Part shown: one piece after another, positions 35,426 through 45,900 of the stretch
Layout: each line of letters opens with the position of its first letter
Position numbering within the stretch: position 1 is the stretch's first letter
Assembly: GCF_964656455.1 (NCBI RefSeq)
Contig: NC_135717.1
Span: forward strand, 150,835,793 to 150,899,792
Source of the DNA: Halichoerus grypus
Lineage: Eukaryota > Chordata > Mammalia > Carnivora > Phocidae
DNA length: 64,000 bases
Reading direction: 5' to 3'
Translations under genes and position numbers: made by a program
Notes under the pieces: generated by a model
Database searches by the model: none
Told to the model about the DNA's origin: nothing
The model's input: the letters and a program-made list of their open reading frames with translations, nothing else

Positions 35426-36735
35426 ATTTTTCCTTTCTCCTGGTACTGTGAAAGAGATACCCAGAACAGATCTTAGTATTCTGGTCTCTGGAAAGGAACA
35501 GTGTCTGTTGTGGTCTAGTAAATTTGGGGGTGAGTTTGTAGAAAAATCCTTTCAAAATTTGCTTACCGTGGGTCAGTTTTGCAAAATATCTCAGGATCTG
35601 ATGAAATAGGAGTATCTAGTTTCTGGATGCTTAGAAAAACTAAGATCATCCATCATCTTCTGTGGTTGCAGAAAGGTAGTAACCTTCTGTAAACAGCTTT
35701 TAATAAGACACTGTCCATTTATCAAGAAGTATGCATACTCCCGCATTATTTATTCACTGCAATCATTGATGAGACCATCCAAAGCTAAGGAAGGTAGCTC
35801 TGTAGTGCAATGTTCTGACTGTTCTTAGCTCAAGTCAGAAGTGATTTGGCTTCTATCAAATGGTTAGTTGTAAACAATACTGGAGGGGATTCCTAGGTAC
35901 TAGAGGTAAGTATGTGTATGCACGCGTGTGTATATGTGTGAGTGTGTGTGTACCACACAATACATAGTTGATATGTGCTGAAATTTTTGCCAGTAAAATT
36001 TGAGGTGGTAGTAGTAATAAATCAACCCATTTGAAACGCACTGTGGAATTCTGTCATTTGAAACCAACCACAAATAAATCCCTTTGTCAAATGATGCTTG
36101 TAAATATTGATTTTGTAAATATTGGATTTGCTAAAAGACATAACTCATGCTCTATGTGAATCTATAAAATCTAATATCAAAGGGAGAGTAGCTCCCTGGT
36201 GATGATCAGCATGTACACACACACACACATTCATTCACCCTCTCCAAATATCCATATATAATTAACTAATGAATGAATTGAAAGCTCCAGCAGTTTATGT
36301 GGCCACTGGTGAAGAGGCTCTGCTCTGCTACTTCAAATAAATACAACTAAAGCCTGCCAGGATTGTATCAGACAAACAATAGTAACACTGTCTCATGACT
36401 ATAGACTCTGCCAGGGCTTTGAGCCTTTAGGAGTCAAGCAGAAGGAATTCTTCACCAAGCCATGGCTCTGCCCCCAGAAAGCATCTTTGTTATGACAAAT
36501 GGCAGCTTGCATTCATCTATCTCTACTACCAGTAGAAAGGGAAAACAGATAGTGCCCAACACTGAAAAAAATAAAAATTAAAACTGGGAAGAATTTTTAG
36601 AGTCTCATCCAGGCTCACCCAGTGCTTTCAGACTCCTGGACTTCATGCAATAGCAACATCTAAAAACATAACTAAAATTTTTAGAAAATTAACTAGGGAA
36701 AAGGAGGTCAGATATAGGATTTTTACAAAGCGAAA
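35426..36735. other. Unassigned sequence
   Basis: No gene seen. A short GT/CA run near 35925-35950 and (CA)8 near 36213-36229. A 16-bp near-tandem unit (tgtaaatattgatttt / tgtaaatattggattt) lies at about 36101-36132. Confidence 0.5.
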
Positions 36736-38368
36736 AAAGTTTTAAAATACCACTGCCAGTTTGAAGATGGCAACTTAGATTTAATATCTCCCTCAATTCT
36801 TCTTAGAAATCATAGAAAGCAGAAAGGAGACCAGGAAACAGCAGGACAAAACACATTTTCAGTAAAACCAAGAGACAGCTGGAATGCCCAATTTTGGAGT
36901 AAGTGACGGGTTTCTAAGAACAGTGGCAATGGAACAGAAGTGTTACAGAGACAAGGGAGCTACTGGGCTCAAAATATCAGAGTACTTTTCAAGAGCCACT
37001 TTCTGTACCAAAAGTCTAATCCCCTGTTTGCAGCATCAGAAGTGGTGTACACCTTTAAAAACACAACCTTCCATAATTCCAGTTTTGTTTTAAGAAGTAC
37101 AGGGAGATTGAACGATATCCCATAGTTGTAAGAAGTAGTCTGTCTCCCTGGAAGCTAAAGAGAAGATAAATATATGTATTTTTTCTGTGTGTGTGTGTGT
37201 GTGTGAAAAATGCCACAGCTACCATCCCCACGGATACAAGAAGAATGCAGAGTAAAGAAGTACCCAAAATCCTGCATCCAAGGGAAACGCAGGCAAATTG
37301 TGATTCCTCCTCATGAAACCCCCCAAAACAAATACACAACTTCAAAATTATATACTCAAAATATAACCTAAAAATGATTGATAAAAATACGCTACAAGAA
37401 TCAAAAGAAACAGAAAAACAGATTAAACTCACAATAAAATTGTTTTCATGGAGTATATTAAAATTGAGACCAGGTATTTTTTCATCATTAAAGAAGATCC
37501 TGAAGTATTTCTCTTTGTAAAATCATGTAAAGAAGAGAGGTAATAGCTTAAGGAGAATATGCCAGTAAAAGGAGAGGATGTAAAATACAAGTTAGCAGAT
37601 CTTCAGGAATAAAAAAAGTAGAAACTGAAATAAAGATGACTCTGGAAGATCCAATATATACATGATTGGAGCACTGCAGAAAAAATATAGTTGTACACAG
37701 AACAAATATGTGAAAATAAGGTCTAACTGGCACATGAAAAAGTGCTCAGTATTATTAGTTATCAGGAAAATGAAAGTTAAATTTTCTATCAGATACCACT
37801 ACAGTAGTGTGGCCAAAATTAAAAGACTGACAAGTCCACAATTGGCGGGATGTGGAGCATCCTGAGTCTCATACATTGCTGGTGGGAATGTAGATTCAGC
37901 CACTTTGGGAAAAAGTTTGGTAGTTGTTTTTTTTTTTTTTTTAAGATAAACATATGTATCTTTGACACAGAGAGTCTACTTCTAGATGTTTATCCAAGAG
38001 AAGTGAAAACAAATGTCCATTAAATGCATGTTTTCTATAGAAGAATATTTATGCCAGCTTTATTTGTAATAACCAAAAACTGGAAACAATCCAAATATGC
38101 ATCAACAAAAGAAAGGATATACAAAGAATATTTATTCTGTGGAATGACAGATACTGAGCCATCAACAGGAATAAATTATTCACATGTCCAATATCCGAAA
38201 TGAAATATCATAGAAATATGTTGAGTGAATAAAAGGTAAATGTAAAATATCATACACTTCATGATTTGATTTATGTGAAGTTCATTCTAGAAAGAACTAT
38301 GTTCGCAAACCTAACTATGTTAAAAACAAAAACAACAACAAAAAAACCTGAAATACGGGTTGCCTCTG

Positions 38369-38407
38369 TGTGTGTGTGTCGGGGGGGGGGGGGGGGGGGG
38401 GCGGGGC
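38369..38407. repeat. (TG)n followed by a 21-base G run
   Basis: A TG run leads into 21 consecutive G (38381-38401), then CGGGGCGG. Strong G-quadruplex potential on the plus strand; length is likely uncertain in the assembly. Confidence 0.97.
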
Positions 38408-38515
38408 GGTGATGGCTGGAAAGGGGAAAGTGAAAAAACCATAAGAACTTTCTGGAGTGCTGGAAACATTCTGTATCCTGATGGGATGTGGGTTCAAGAA
38501 GTGTACCCATTTTTC

Positions 38516-38719
38516 GGGGCGCCTGGGTGGCTCAGTCGTTAAGCATCTGCCTTCGGCTCAGGTCATGATTCCAGGGTCCTGGGATCGAGCCCCACATCGG
38601 GCTCCCTGCTTGGCAGGAAGCCTGCTTCTCCCTCTCCCACTCCCCCTGCTTCTGTTCCCTCTCTCTGTGTCTCTCTCTGTCAAATAAATAAATAAAATCT
38701 TAAAAAAAAAAAAAAAAAA
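38516..38719 (+). mobile_element. Can-SINE, very young, perfect 20-bp target duplication
   Basis: Head GGGGCGCCTGGGTGGCTCAG, no decay in the tRNA-like start except normal variation, CT-rich segment, AAATAAATAAATAAAATCTT and a pure A tail of about 20. Target duplication of 20 bp at 38496-38515 and 38720-38739 is exact. It splits the old L1. Confidence 0.98.
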
Positions 38720-39390
38720 AAGAAGTGTACCCATTTTTCAAAATTATATGGTCAAGATTTGTGAATTTAAGTGTATGTATATTGAATTAAAAAAAAGACA
38801 ACCCAATGTAATGAATAATCAGGCAGGAGTTGGAAGGTGGGTATAAGTGCAGGTAAAATAAAAGTGACAGAATTTTGATCACTGTTGAAGCTGAGTGGCG
38901 GCTGCACGTCAATTCAGTCCTTCTGCTTTCTTCATAGAGATCTGAATTCTTCTCAAATAGTTAAAAATTTGAAATAAGAGAAGGTTTCCTTCTACATAAA
39001 GAATTGGCATAATGCTCCAAAGAAAACTGCTTTTTTTGCCCTGAATTCTATTTTATCAGTTATTACCATCAGGACTCATGTTTTCTTTGTATTTACATTT
39101 GCCTGTTATTTCTTGGCTAATCCTTTTCATTTAACCATCTACATTTCTTTAAACGTATCACTTTAGGGAGCCTTAGGTTGGATTTTGCTGTTCGCCGACC
39201 TGAAAAAAAGTTCTTTCGATATATGCCATAAACTCAGATTATTGATATGACTAATAGATTTTGTCTTCATTCTACAGTATTGCTTCACATTATTTTTTCA
39301 TGTCTTTTACTTGTGGTTTCATGTCTCTATGGTTTTGTTATTTCATGTGATATTTAGAATGAATACATTTTTGCTCTATGATTACCTTTG

Positions 39391-39622
39391 GGTATTTTTT
39401 TAAAGATTTATTTATTTATTTTAGAGATTGAGAGATAGAGCATACTCCCACACACACATATGGTGTGGGGAGGAGCAGAGGGAGAGGGAGAGAGAAAATC
39501 CCAAGCAGACTCCCCGCTGAGCGTGGAGTCCAACTGTGGGGCTTGATCTCAAGACCCTGAGATCCTGACCTGAGCCAGAACCAAGTGTCAGATGCTTAAC
39601 CGACTGAGCCACCCAGGCACCC
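39391..39622 (-). mobile_element. Can-SINE, antisense
   Basis: Older-type reverse copy containing a (CA)n-like insert near 39447-39460. Target duplication of 12 bp (tgattacctttg) at 39379-39390 and 39623-39634. Confidence 0.94.
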
Positions 39623-39935
39623 TGATTACCTTTGTGTTAATAATTCAATTCTATACATGACCTTAATTCAACCCTTCTTTTGGAAATTTAGTTTTTAGTA
39701 TGAATAATGTTGAGATTGGTCAATACCTGCTCCTTTCTTCACTTCTTTTTCTTCTTTCCTCTCATTTTCTAATTTTAATCACTGGATGTAATTTTAGATT
39801 TTATGCTTTTATTCCTAAGTATATCTAATTTATACTTGATTTGTGACTCTCGGGTTATACCATTATACTACCTACTAATATCTATGAAAATATAGGGAGC
39901 TAATTCTACTTTCCATTAATCCTCTCCCTTCTCTT

Positions 39936-40112
39936 ATTTTTTTTTTTAAGATTTAATTTATTTATGTTACAGAGAGAGAGCTTGTGCATGAGCAGGAAGA
40001 GAATCCTCAAGCAGACTCCCTGCTGAGCATGGAGCCCAGCGCAGGGCTGATCCCAGGATCCTGAGATGGGGACCTGAGCCAAAGTCAACAGTCTGATGCT
40101 CAACCAACCGAG
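39936..40112 (-). mobile_element. Can-SINE, antisense, head truncated
   Basis: T-rich tail, 'ctgctgagcatggagccc', 'gatgctcaaccaaccgagca', then the expected head (CCACCCAGG) is missing, so the copy is 5' truncated or the head was deleted. Confidence 0.88.
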
Positions 40113-40439
40113 CATATTATATTTACACACTATTCATCTTTATCTTCTTCTCTTGATTCTACAATTAAATATATTCACTTCACACCCCCACAAACCTTAT
40201 GATGAAGTAGTTCTAGTCATTTTGTAGTGGCAGATGCTCATTTGCTAGTACATTTCTCAGAAAGTGCTCATGGGAATGACATTCCCAGATGCTAGCTTGT
40301 TCATAACTTCATTTGATTGGTTGTCAATGGCCCTGAATTTGAAAGATATAAAAATCCATGTCTCATATTTCCTTCCTGAAGTGTTATAAAAAATATTCTA
40401 TCACTTACTAACTCAAAAATATATTTTGTTGTGTCCCTG

Positions 40440-40505
40440 TTTTGTTTTTATTGAGGTAAAATTTACATACATTAAAATTCACCAAATTCATCCTTTTTAG
40501 TGTAT
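40440..40505 (-). mobile_element. L1 3' end fragment, antisense
   Basis: 'ttttattgaggtaaaattta' followed by a diverged 'catacattaaaattcacca', the typical reverse L1M 3' end. Confidence 0.6.
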
Positions 40506-40990
40506 GGCTCTGAAGCTTCCAAATATATTCAGGTTGTTGTCAGAATTCAGCTCCATATGTTTAGAGGACTGAGGTCTCCGTTTCCTTGCTGGCTGGGAGC
40601 TGGGAGTTGTTCTCAGATCCTAGAGGCTATCTATATCCTTTGGTTCATGCCCTGCTCCTCCATCTTCAAAGCCAGCAATGGTGGATGGAGTCCTTTTCAT
40701 GCTTTAAAGCTCCTTGAGCTCCCCTTCTGCCTTGTCTGTCCTGCCTTCCTCTTTTGCTGCATCTCTTTTCCACTTTCCTCCTCCTTTTTCAAGGACCTCT
40801 GTGACTAAATTGGGCCCACTCAGATAATCTAGGATAATCTCCTTTTTTTAAGGTCAGCTGATAATTAACTTTAATTTCATTGCCAAGCCCTTTCACAGCA
40901 GTGCCTAAATCAGTATTTGATTAGATTATCTTTATGGCAGGAATGAGAATATTAGGGGGACATCCTTAGAATTCTGCCTACCACACAGAG
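40506..40990. repeat. Unassigned interspersed-repeat-like block
   Basis: Ends in 'agaattctgcctaccacaca' and contains 'ttgggcccactcagataatc', text seen in old mammalian repeats; family not assigned. The 102-codon frame (40500-40808) lies inside and is not a gene. Confidence 0.45.
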
Positions 40991-40999
40991 ACATGAAAA

Positions 41000-41750
41000 A
41001 AACCTCACTCAATTTCACTCACAGGGTAATATAAATTAAGCATACACTGAGATACCATTTTTCACTACTTGTACATAGGCAAAGATCAAAGTGTGTCATA
41101 CCATACTGATGAAGGAGAGAGGTAACAGGAACTTGGATGAGTTTTAACTGGTAGAACATCTATAAAAGTAACATGGCAAAATCTATAAAAATCATAAACA
41201 TCAGTAGGTGTTTATCCAAAAATTCTACTTCTAGAAATGTTTCCTACAGATATCACATACATATGAAGTGATCTATGTATAAGATGGCTATTGTAGATTG
41301 ATTTTTGTAGCAAAATACTGAAAGCAACTTAAAGGCCCAGAGGACTAGTTAATCAGTTAATATAACTTGATATCAATAGACTGCAAGACATAGAATATAA
41401 CAGAATACATAAACACAATGATGAACCTCTTCATATACTGTTAATAAAATTGTAAGCAAGATATATTCTTTTAAAAAGAAGTTCTAGAACAGTGGATATT
41501 GTATGCATCCAGTTGTGCAGAAAGCAATGCAGAATATATATACCTACATGTACTAGCTTACACTTGCATAAATACCTCTAAAAGTATATGAGAAAAACAT
41601 AACAATGGGTGTCTTTGGGGAAAAGAAATTGGTAACAGCTGGTGTCAGAGATGGGACCCTTGGGGTTTTCTGAATCATGGGCCATATGAATGTATAACCT
41701 ATTTGAGAGTTAAATGAATAAATAAACCATGTAAAGTTCTTCTTACTAAC
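41000..41750 (+). mobile_element. Old L1 (L1M group) 3' part, sense
   Basis: Order fits old L1 ORF2 tail and 3' UTR: 'tgagataccatttttcacta', 'ccaaaaattctacttctaga', 'cttaaaggcccagaggacta', and 'taaatgaataaataaacca' at the end. Frames broken. Confidence 0.75.
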
Positions 41751-41784
41751 ACTATCATTTCTTAGAGTAAATATTTTTATTGGA

Positions 41785-42000
41785 GAAGCAGGCATTTAAT
41801 GAGCATGTACCACATACCAAACAGCCACAGAGCACCTCCTGGGCATCATCTCTTCCGATCCTTAAAACAGCCTGTATGGTTAGTACTATTATCTTCATTT
41901 TACAGTTGGAAATACTGAGGTTCAGAATGACACATTACTGCCCAAGATTTCATAGGTGCTAGGACACTGGCCAGGATTTGACCCAGGGCAAATTTATATC
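41785..42000 (-). mobile_element. MIR SINE, antisense
   Basis: Reverse MIR: 'gatccttaaaacagcctgta', 'tcttcattttacagttggaa', 'actgcccaagatttcatagg', 'ggatttgacccagggca'. Confidence 0.85.
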
Positions 42001-43050
42001 ACAAATTTCATCACCACATGACAGTAATACTCTACTATTAAAAAAGAAAGAAGAACATAATCTTAGGATGAATAAAGAATATTCTTTTAAACAAATTATT
42101 TAGATAGCATTGTCCTTCTAGTTCCCATTTTCTGTGCACAGTGGCATTAGTTCCAAATCAGAGTTTAAGATAGACTGATTGGGTCCAGTCTGCAGTGAGA
42201 TGCAGTTTCCTGTGTGACACCTGCCACAGAGAGATGCAGTGCTTCTCCTGAACACTTCCATAAACTGACTTGCTCACAAAACAGTCCATACCCTGTATTA
42301 AGGCTCACTTCCATGCCAGCAAGTGTGTGCTATGTTGGTAGGACATAAGCTTCCCTTGCACCCTTCCTGCCTTTGTCCTCAGTTTGCCCTGTGGAGCTGC
42401 CACAGAAGTTCTAATCGATCCCTCCTCCGTGTGACAGCTCTACAAACATTCAAAGGATTTCCCTTTTAATACTAAGCCCTCCAAGATTCTGTTTCTCATA
42501 CAACAAGATTTCAAGTCTCTCTCTCGTATGCATAAACAGATAATTCTCCTCTGGGGCACTCCAGTTTGTCCATGTTTTTGATAGAATATTTTACAAGAGA
42601 ATATTGACCAGCAGAAAGCAGACAAAGATTATCACCTTGAGTTGCTGAATATCATCCTATTAACACAGACAAAAATAGATTATCTTTATGACAAGAGGAT
42701 CAGTCTGGTAACTTGTTTTGAGCAGGCAGCCATATAAATCCTTAATTATTTTTCACATTTGCAACTCATGGGTTTCCCACCCCACCAGAGAAAGAATGCC
42801 TTGTCTTAAGGGCAAGACTTTAATATTATACCTATTCCATTTAATTTCTTTTCAAGTCAGCCTGTTGAAACACGTAGAGGCTAAATTCAGAAGAATACAA
42901 TGGAGAAAGTAGAGAGAACTTAAAAATGGAAAAAATAAACATTTTTTAAAATGCTAAGATATACAGTAGTACAAATGATGGGTTTTTTAATTCATTAGTG
43001 ATATATCTATTGACACGCTAGTATTTTCATATTAAATTTTTGAAATATTT
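42001..43050. other. Unassigned sequence
   Basis: No frame over 65 codons; no named repeat. Confidence 0.5.
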
Positions 43051-43069
43051 TATTAGCATCTAGATTTTA

Positions 43070-43280
43070 TTTTTTTTATTTCTTTTTTTTTAAAGATTTT
43101 ATTTATTTATTTGACAGACAGAGACACAGCGAGAGAGGGAACACAAGCAGGGGGGAGTGGGAGAGGGAGAAGCAGGCTTCCTGCTGAGCAGGGAGCCCGA
43201 TGTGGGGCTCGAACCCAGGACCCTGGGATCATGACCTGAGCCGAAGGCAGACGCTTAACGACTGAGCCACCCAGGCGCCC
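43070..43280 (-). mobile_element. Can-SINE, antisense, young
   Basis: Young-type reverse copy (agcgagagaggga.., ccgaaggcagacgcttaacg) with CpG sites kept. Perfect 17-bp target duplication (ttagcatctagatttta) at 43053-43069 and 43281-43297. Confidence 0.97.
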
Positions 43281-43321
43281 TTAGCATCTAGATTTTAGAT
43301 CATCAATAAAATTGCATTAAG

Positions 43322-43530
43322 TTAAATAACTAACATTTATAGAAGTTTACTGTGTATCAGGAATGATTATAAGGGTTTTCAATGAAATACATTCTTTTAT
43401 TTCGCAACAGCCCTATGATATAGATCCCATATTCTCTCCAATTTGAAGATGAGAGGAGTGAGCAAATTAATTTGCCCAAGGTTATAGAACAAACGATCAG
43501 TAAAACTGGTATTCGAAACCAAGAAATTCA
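43322..43530 (-). mobile_element. MIR SINE, antisense
   Basis: Reverse MIR: 'tgtgtatcaggaatgattat', 'caacagccctatgatataga', 'ttgcccaaggttatagaaca', 'actggtattcgaaaccaag'. Confidence 0.8.
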
Positions 43531-43618
43531 GTTCTGAAATAAATGACATACTGATAGTTACAAAATCATTCTGTAAAGGGCCAAGCTTGCTTGAATTTCT
43601 TCCTGAAACAGGTAAAAA

Positions 43619-43888
43619 AATGAAGGGGGAGAAATCAGAGGGGGAGACAAACCATGAGAGACTATGGACTCTGAGAAACAAACTGAGGGTTCTAGAGGGG
43701 AGGGGTGGGAGGATGGGTTAGCCTGGTGATGGGTATTAAAGAGGGCACGTATTGCATGGAGCACTGGGTGTTATACGCAAACAATGAATCATGGAACACT
43801 ACATCAAAAACTAATGATGTAATGTATGGTGACTAACATAACATAGTAAAATAAAAGAAAAAAAAAAGAAAAACCAAAAAAAAAACCC
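43619..43888 (+). mobile_element. Carnivore L1 3' end, 5'-truncated, sense
   Basis: Starts at the G-rich motif 'aatgaagggggagaaatcag', then 'caaaccatgagagactatgg', 'gagcactgggtgttatacgc', and an A-rich tail. A 10-bp repeat (agaaattcag) at 43522-43531 and 43889-43898 may be the target duplication, in which case the element would include unexplained bases 43532-43618. Confidence 0.88.
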
Positions 43889-43984
43889 AGAAATTCAGGA
43901 ATATGCAGAACCAGTAATGGCTAGCGACCAGGGAATCGTAAAGAGACAGAAACTCAATGATGATAGAAAGGAAGTAATAGGTGC

Positions 43985-44225
43985 AGTGATTGGGTGTGTT
44001 CTACACACACTGGGTTTGAAATCAACTCGGCCACTAACCGGGGCTGAGGACATGAGCAAGTGACCTGCCCTGGGTGAGCTCCAGTTTTGTCATCTATGAA
44101 ATGAAGGTAATGATATCTCCTTCAAAGGCGATTTACCAAGAGCAAATGTGAAAATATATGTAAATCACTTCACAGTGCTGGACACATAGTATGCACTTAA
44201 TAAATGACGGCTATTATATTATTAT
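43985..44225 (+). mobile_element. MIR SINE
   Basis: 'actgggtttgaaatcaactc', 'gagcaagtgacctgccctgg', 'tcatctatgaaatgaaggta', 'tgctggacacatagtatgca' and 'cttaataaatgacggctatt' complete a near full-length MIR. Confidence 0.85.
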
Positions 44226-44781
44226 TATAGTCAAGTTTGAGTCATGACACCGGAGGGAGCTTATGCCTGGTAAATTCAATTTTCTCCCTCAGTGAAGTTG
44301 CTCATGTCCCTAACTTCTAGTAGGGCCTAATTCAGGAATGTGTGCTCAATAATTAATCACAGATTATATTTTATTGCATTAGCTAATGTTGCTTTCTACT
44401 TTTAGCTGTTCCATAACTTCATGGGGCATTTGTCATTTTTTTTTTCATTAACTGAAAGAAAATGTAAAATAAGAAATCTAGAGAATACTTTTTTTCTACG
44501 TTTCTAAATTAAAGAGTATTTTCCTTCCCTGGTAGAACATTTATTATTTATTATAAAGTCTACCACAATGTCTCCAATAATGGCAGTTTCTTTAACTGGA
44601 GAGCAAATATAGTTTAGGATAAAAATTCAGCAGAATATATAGCTGGGTACCTGGGACAGTCATTGGACTTTTATCAATACAGAATTATCACACGTAGAAA
44701 GGAAATAATTTTGTTTAAAATTGAGTTATCATTTTATTATTTACTTAGATTTTAGTGCCCACTTATTTTTTACACTGCTTG
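44226..44781. other. Unassigned AT-rich sequence
   Basis: No gene or clear repeat. Confidence 0.5.
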
Positions 44782-44798
44782 CAACACTGTTTATCATT

Positions 44799-45003
44799 TT
44801 TTATTTTATTTTTTTTTAGATTTTATTTATTTATTTGACAGAGAGAGACACAGCGAGAGAGCGAACACAAGCAGGGGGAGTGGCAGAGGGAGAAGCAGCC
44901 TCCCTGTGGAGCAGGGAGCCCGATGCGGGGCTCGATCCCAGGACCCTGGGATCATGACCTGAGCCGAAGGCAGACGCTTAACGACTGAGCCACCCAGGCG
45001 CCC
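44799..45003 (-). mobile_element. Can-SINE, antisense, young
   Basis: Same young type as the copy at 43070, same orientation. Perfect 17-bp target duplication (caacactgtttatcatt) at 44782-44798 and 45004-45020. Confidence 0.97.
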
Positions 45004-45020
45004 CAACACTGTTTATCATT

Positions 45021-45561
45021 AACATTTTTAGACACATTCCTCATATCTTCAGGTTTCCAGGAACTTGTTTCTTCCAGGAAAAGTATCTCCAGGCATGAAT
45101 GACTGACAACTCTAGAAACTACTAACCCATAGCCAGTTTTACTTCTCTTCAAGAAGATTGATAAAACTGTATTCAATATCTTTTTAAGTTATAACATAAT
45201 ACAATTTTATCAGTGGAGACTACATCACTGGATAGTAAAGTTAAAACTGAAACCAGATCCTGTGACTTCTCTGCCTTAAACTGGATTATGTTCCTATCAA
45301 ATGCAGGACATGAGCCATACTTATTCCCCAAATCTTTAAGACCCTCTGTGGGTTCATCCTCGCCTAGATCTATGACCAGGTGTCTTATGCATCTTTTTGA
45401 ATGTTCTACTCTAGCTATCCTGGCATTCTTCATGACTCTGAACTTCCCTGACTTTCTGCCTTCACCAGAGTTCCTCTTACAAGGCCCACCTCTCCCCAGA
45501 CCTTTATTTGAACGGTCCTTCTTATTGTTCAGGGCTCAGCTCAAGGCCTTTCCTCAGAGAT
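45021..45561. other. Unassigned sequence
   Basis: The plus frame at 45213-45623 (136 codons) runs into the L1 tail. Its text (45440-45570) resembles a generic CT-rich repeat and lacks domain motifs. Not called as a gene. Confidence 0.4.
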
Positions 45562-45578
45562 CCCTACCTTTATCTTCC
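45562..45578. repeat. L1 target-site duplication, left copy
   Basis: ccctacctttatcttcc, matched 15 of 17 bases by 51503-51519. The decay fits the age implied by the broken ORFs. Confidence 0.8.
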
Positions 45579-45603
45579 TTTTTATTTTTATTTACTTCCT
45601 CCA

Positions 45604-45900
45604 ATTTTATTTTTTTAATTTAATTTTATTTTACTATGTTATATTAGTCTCCATATAATACATCATTAGTTTTTGATGTAGTGCTCCATGATTCATTGTT
45701 TTCATATAACACCCAGTGCTCCATGCAATACCTGCCCTCTTTAATACCCATCACCGGGCTAACCCATCCCCCCACCACCCTCCCCTCTAAAACCCTTAGT
45801 TTGTTTCTTGGAGTCCATAGTATCTCATGGTTCGTCTCTCCCTCCAATTTTCCCCCCTTAATTTTTCCCTTCCCTCTCCTAATGTCCTCCACACTATTCC
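45604..45900 (-). other. L1 3' UTR with purine-rich G tract
   Basis: The non-coding tail after the ORF2 stop. It has the same landmarks as the short copies at 9533, 12262 and 43619. Its G-rich section (C-rich on the plus strand, about 45765-45865) is where several short copies begin. Confidence 0.9.

Larger units (their letters stand above)
36740..38960 (+). mobile_element. Ancient L1 (L1M group), sense, split by a SINE and simple repeats
   Basis: The 37735-38290 section is plainly old L1 ORF2 end and 3' UTR: 'ccacaattggcgggatgtgg', 'attgctggtgggaatgtaga', 'ggaaacaatccaaatatgca', 'acttcatgatttgatttatg'. Sequence from about 36740 looks like an earlier part of the same or another old L1, less certain. 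After the SINE (38516-38719) it continues to about 38800 or further. Frames are broken throughout. Confidence 0.65.

Noticed and set aside
37055..37432. 125-codon minus-strand frame
   Set aside because: It lies antisense in old L1-like sequence and includes a GT repeat.
45213..45623. 136-codon plus-strand frame
   Set aside because: It ends in the L1 tail, has no domain signature, and the composition is that of low-complexity CT-rich sequence.
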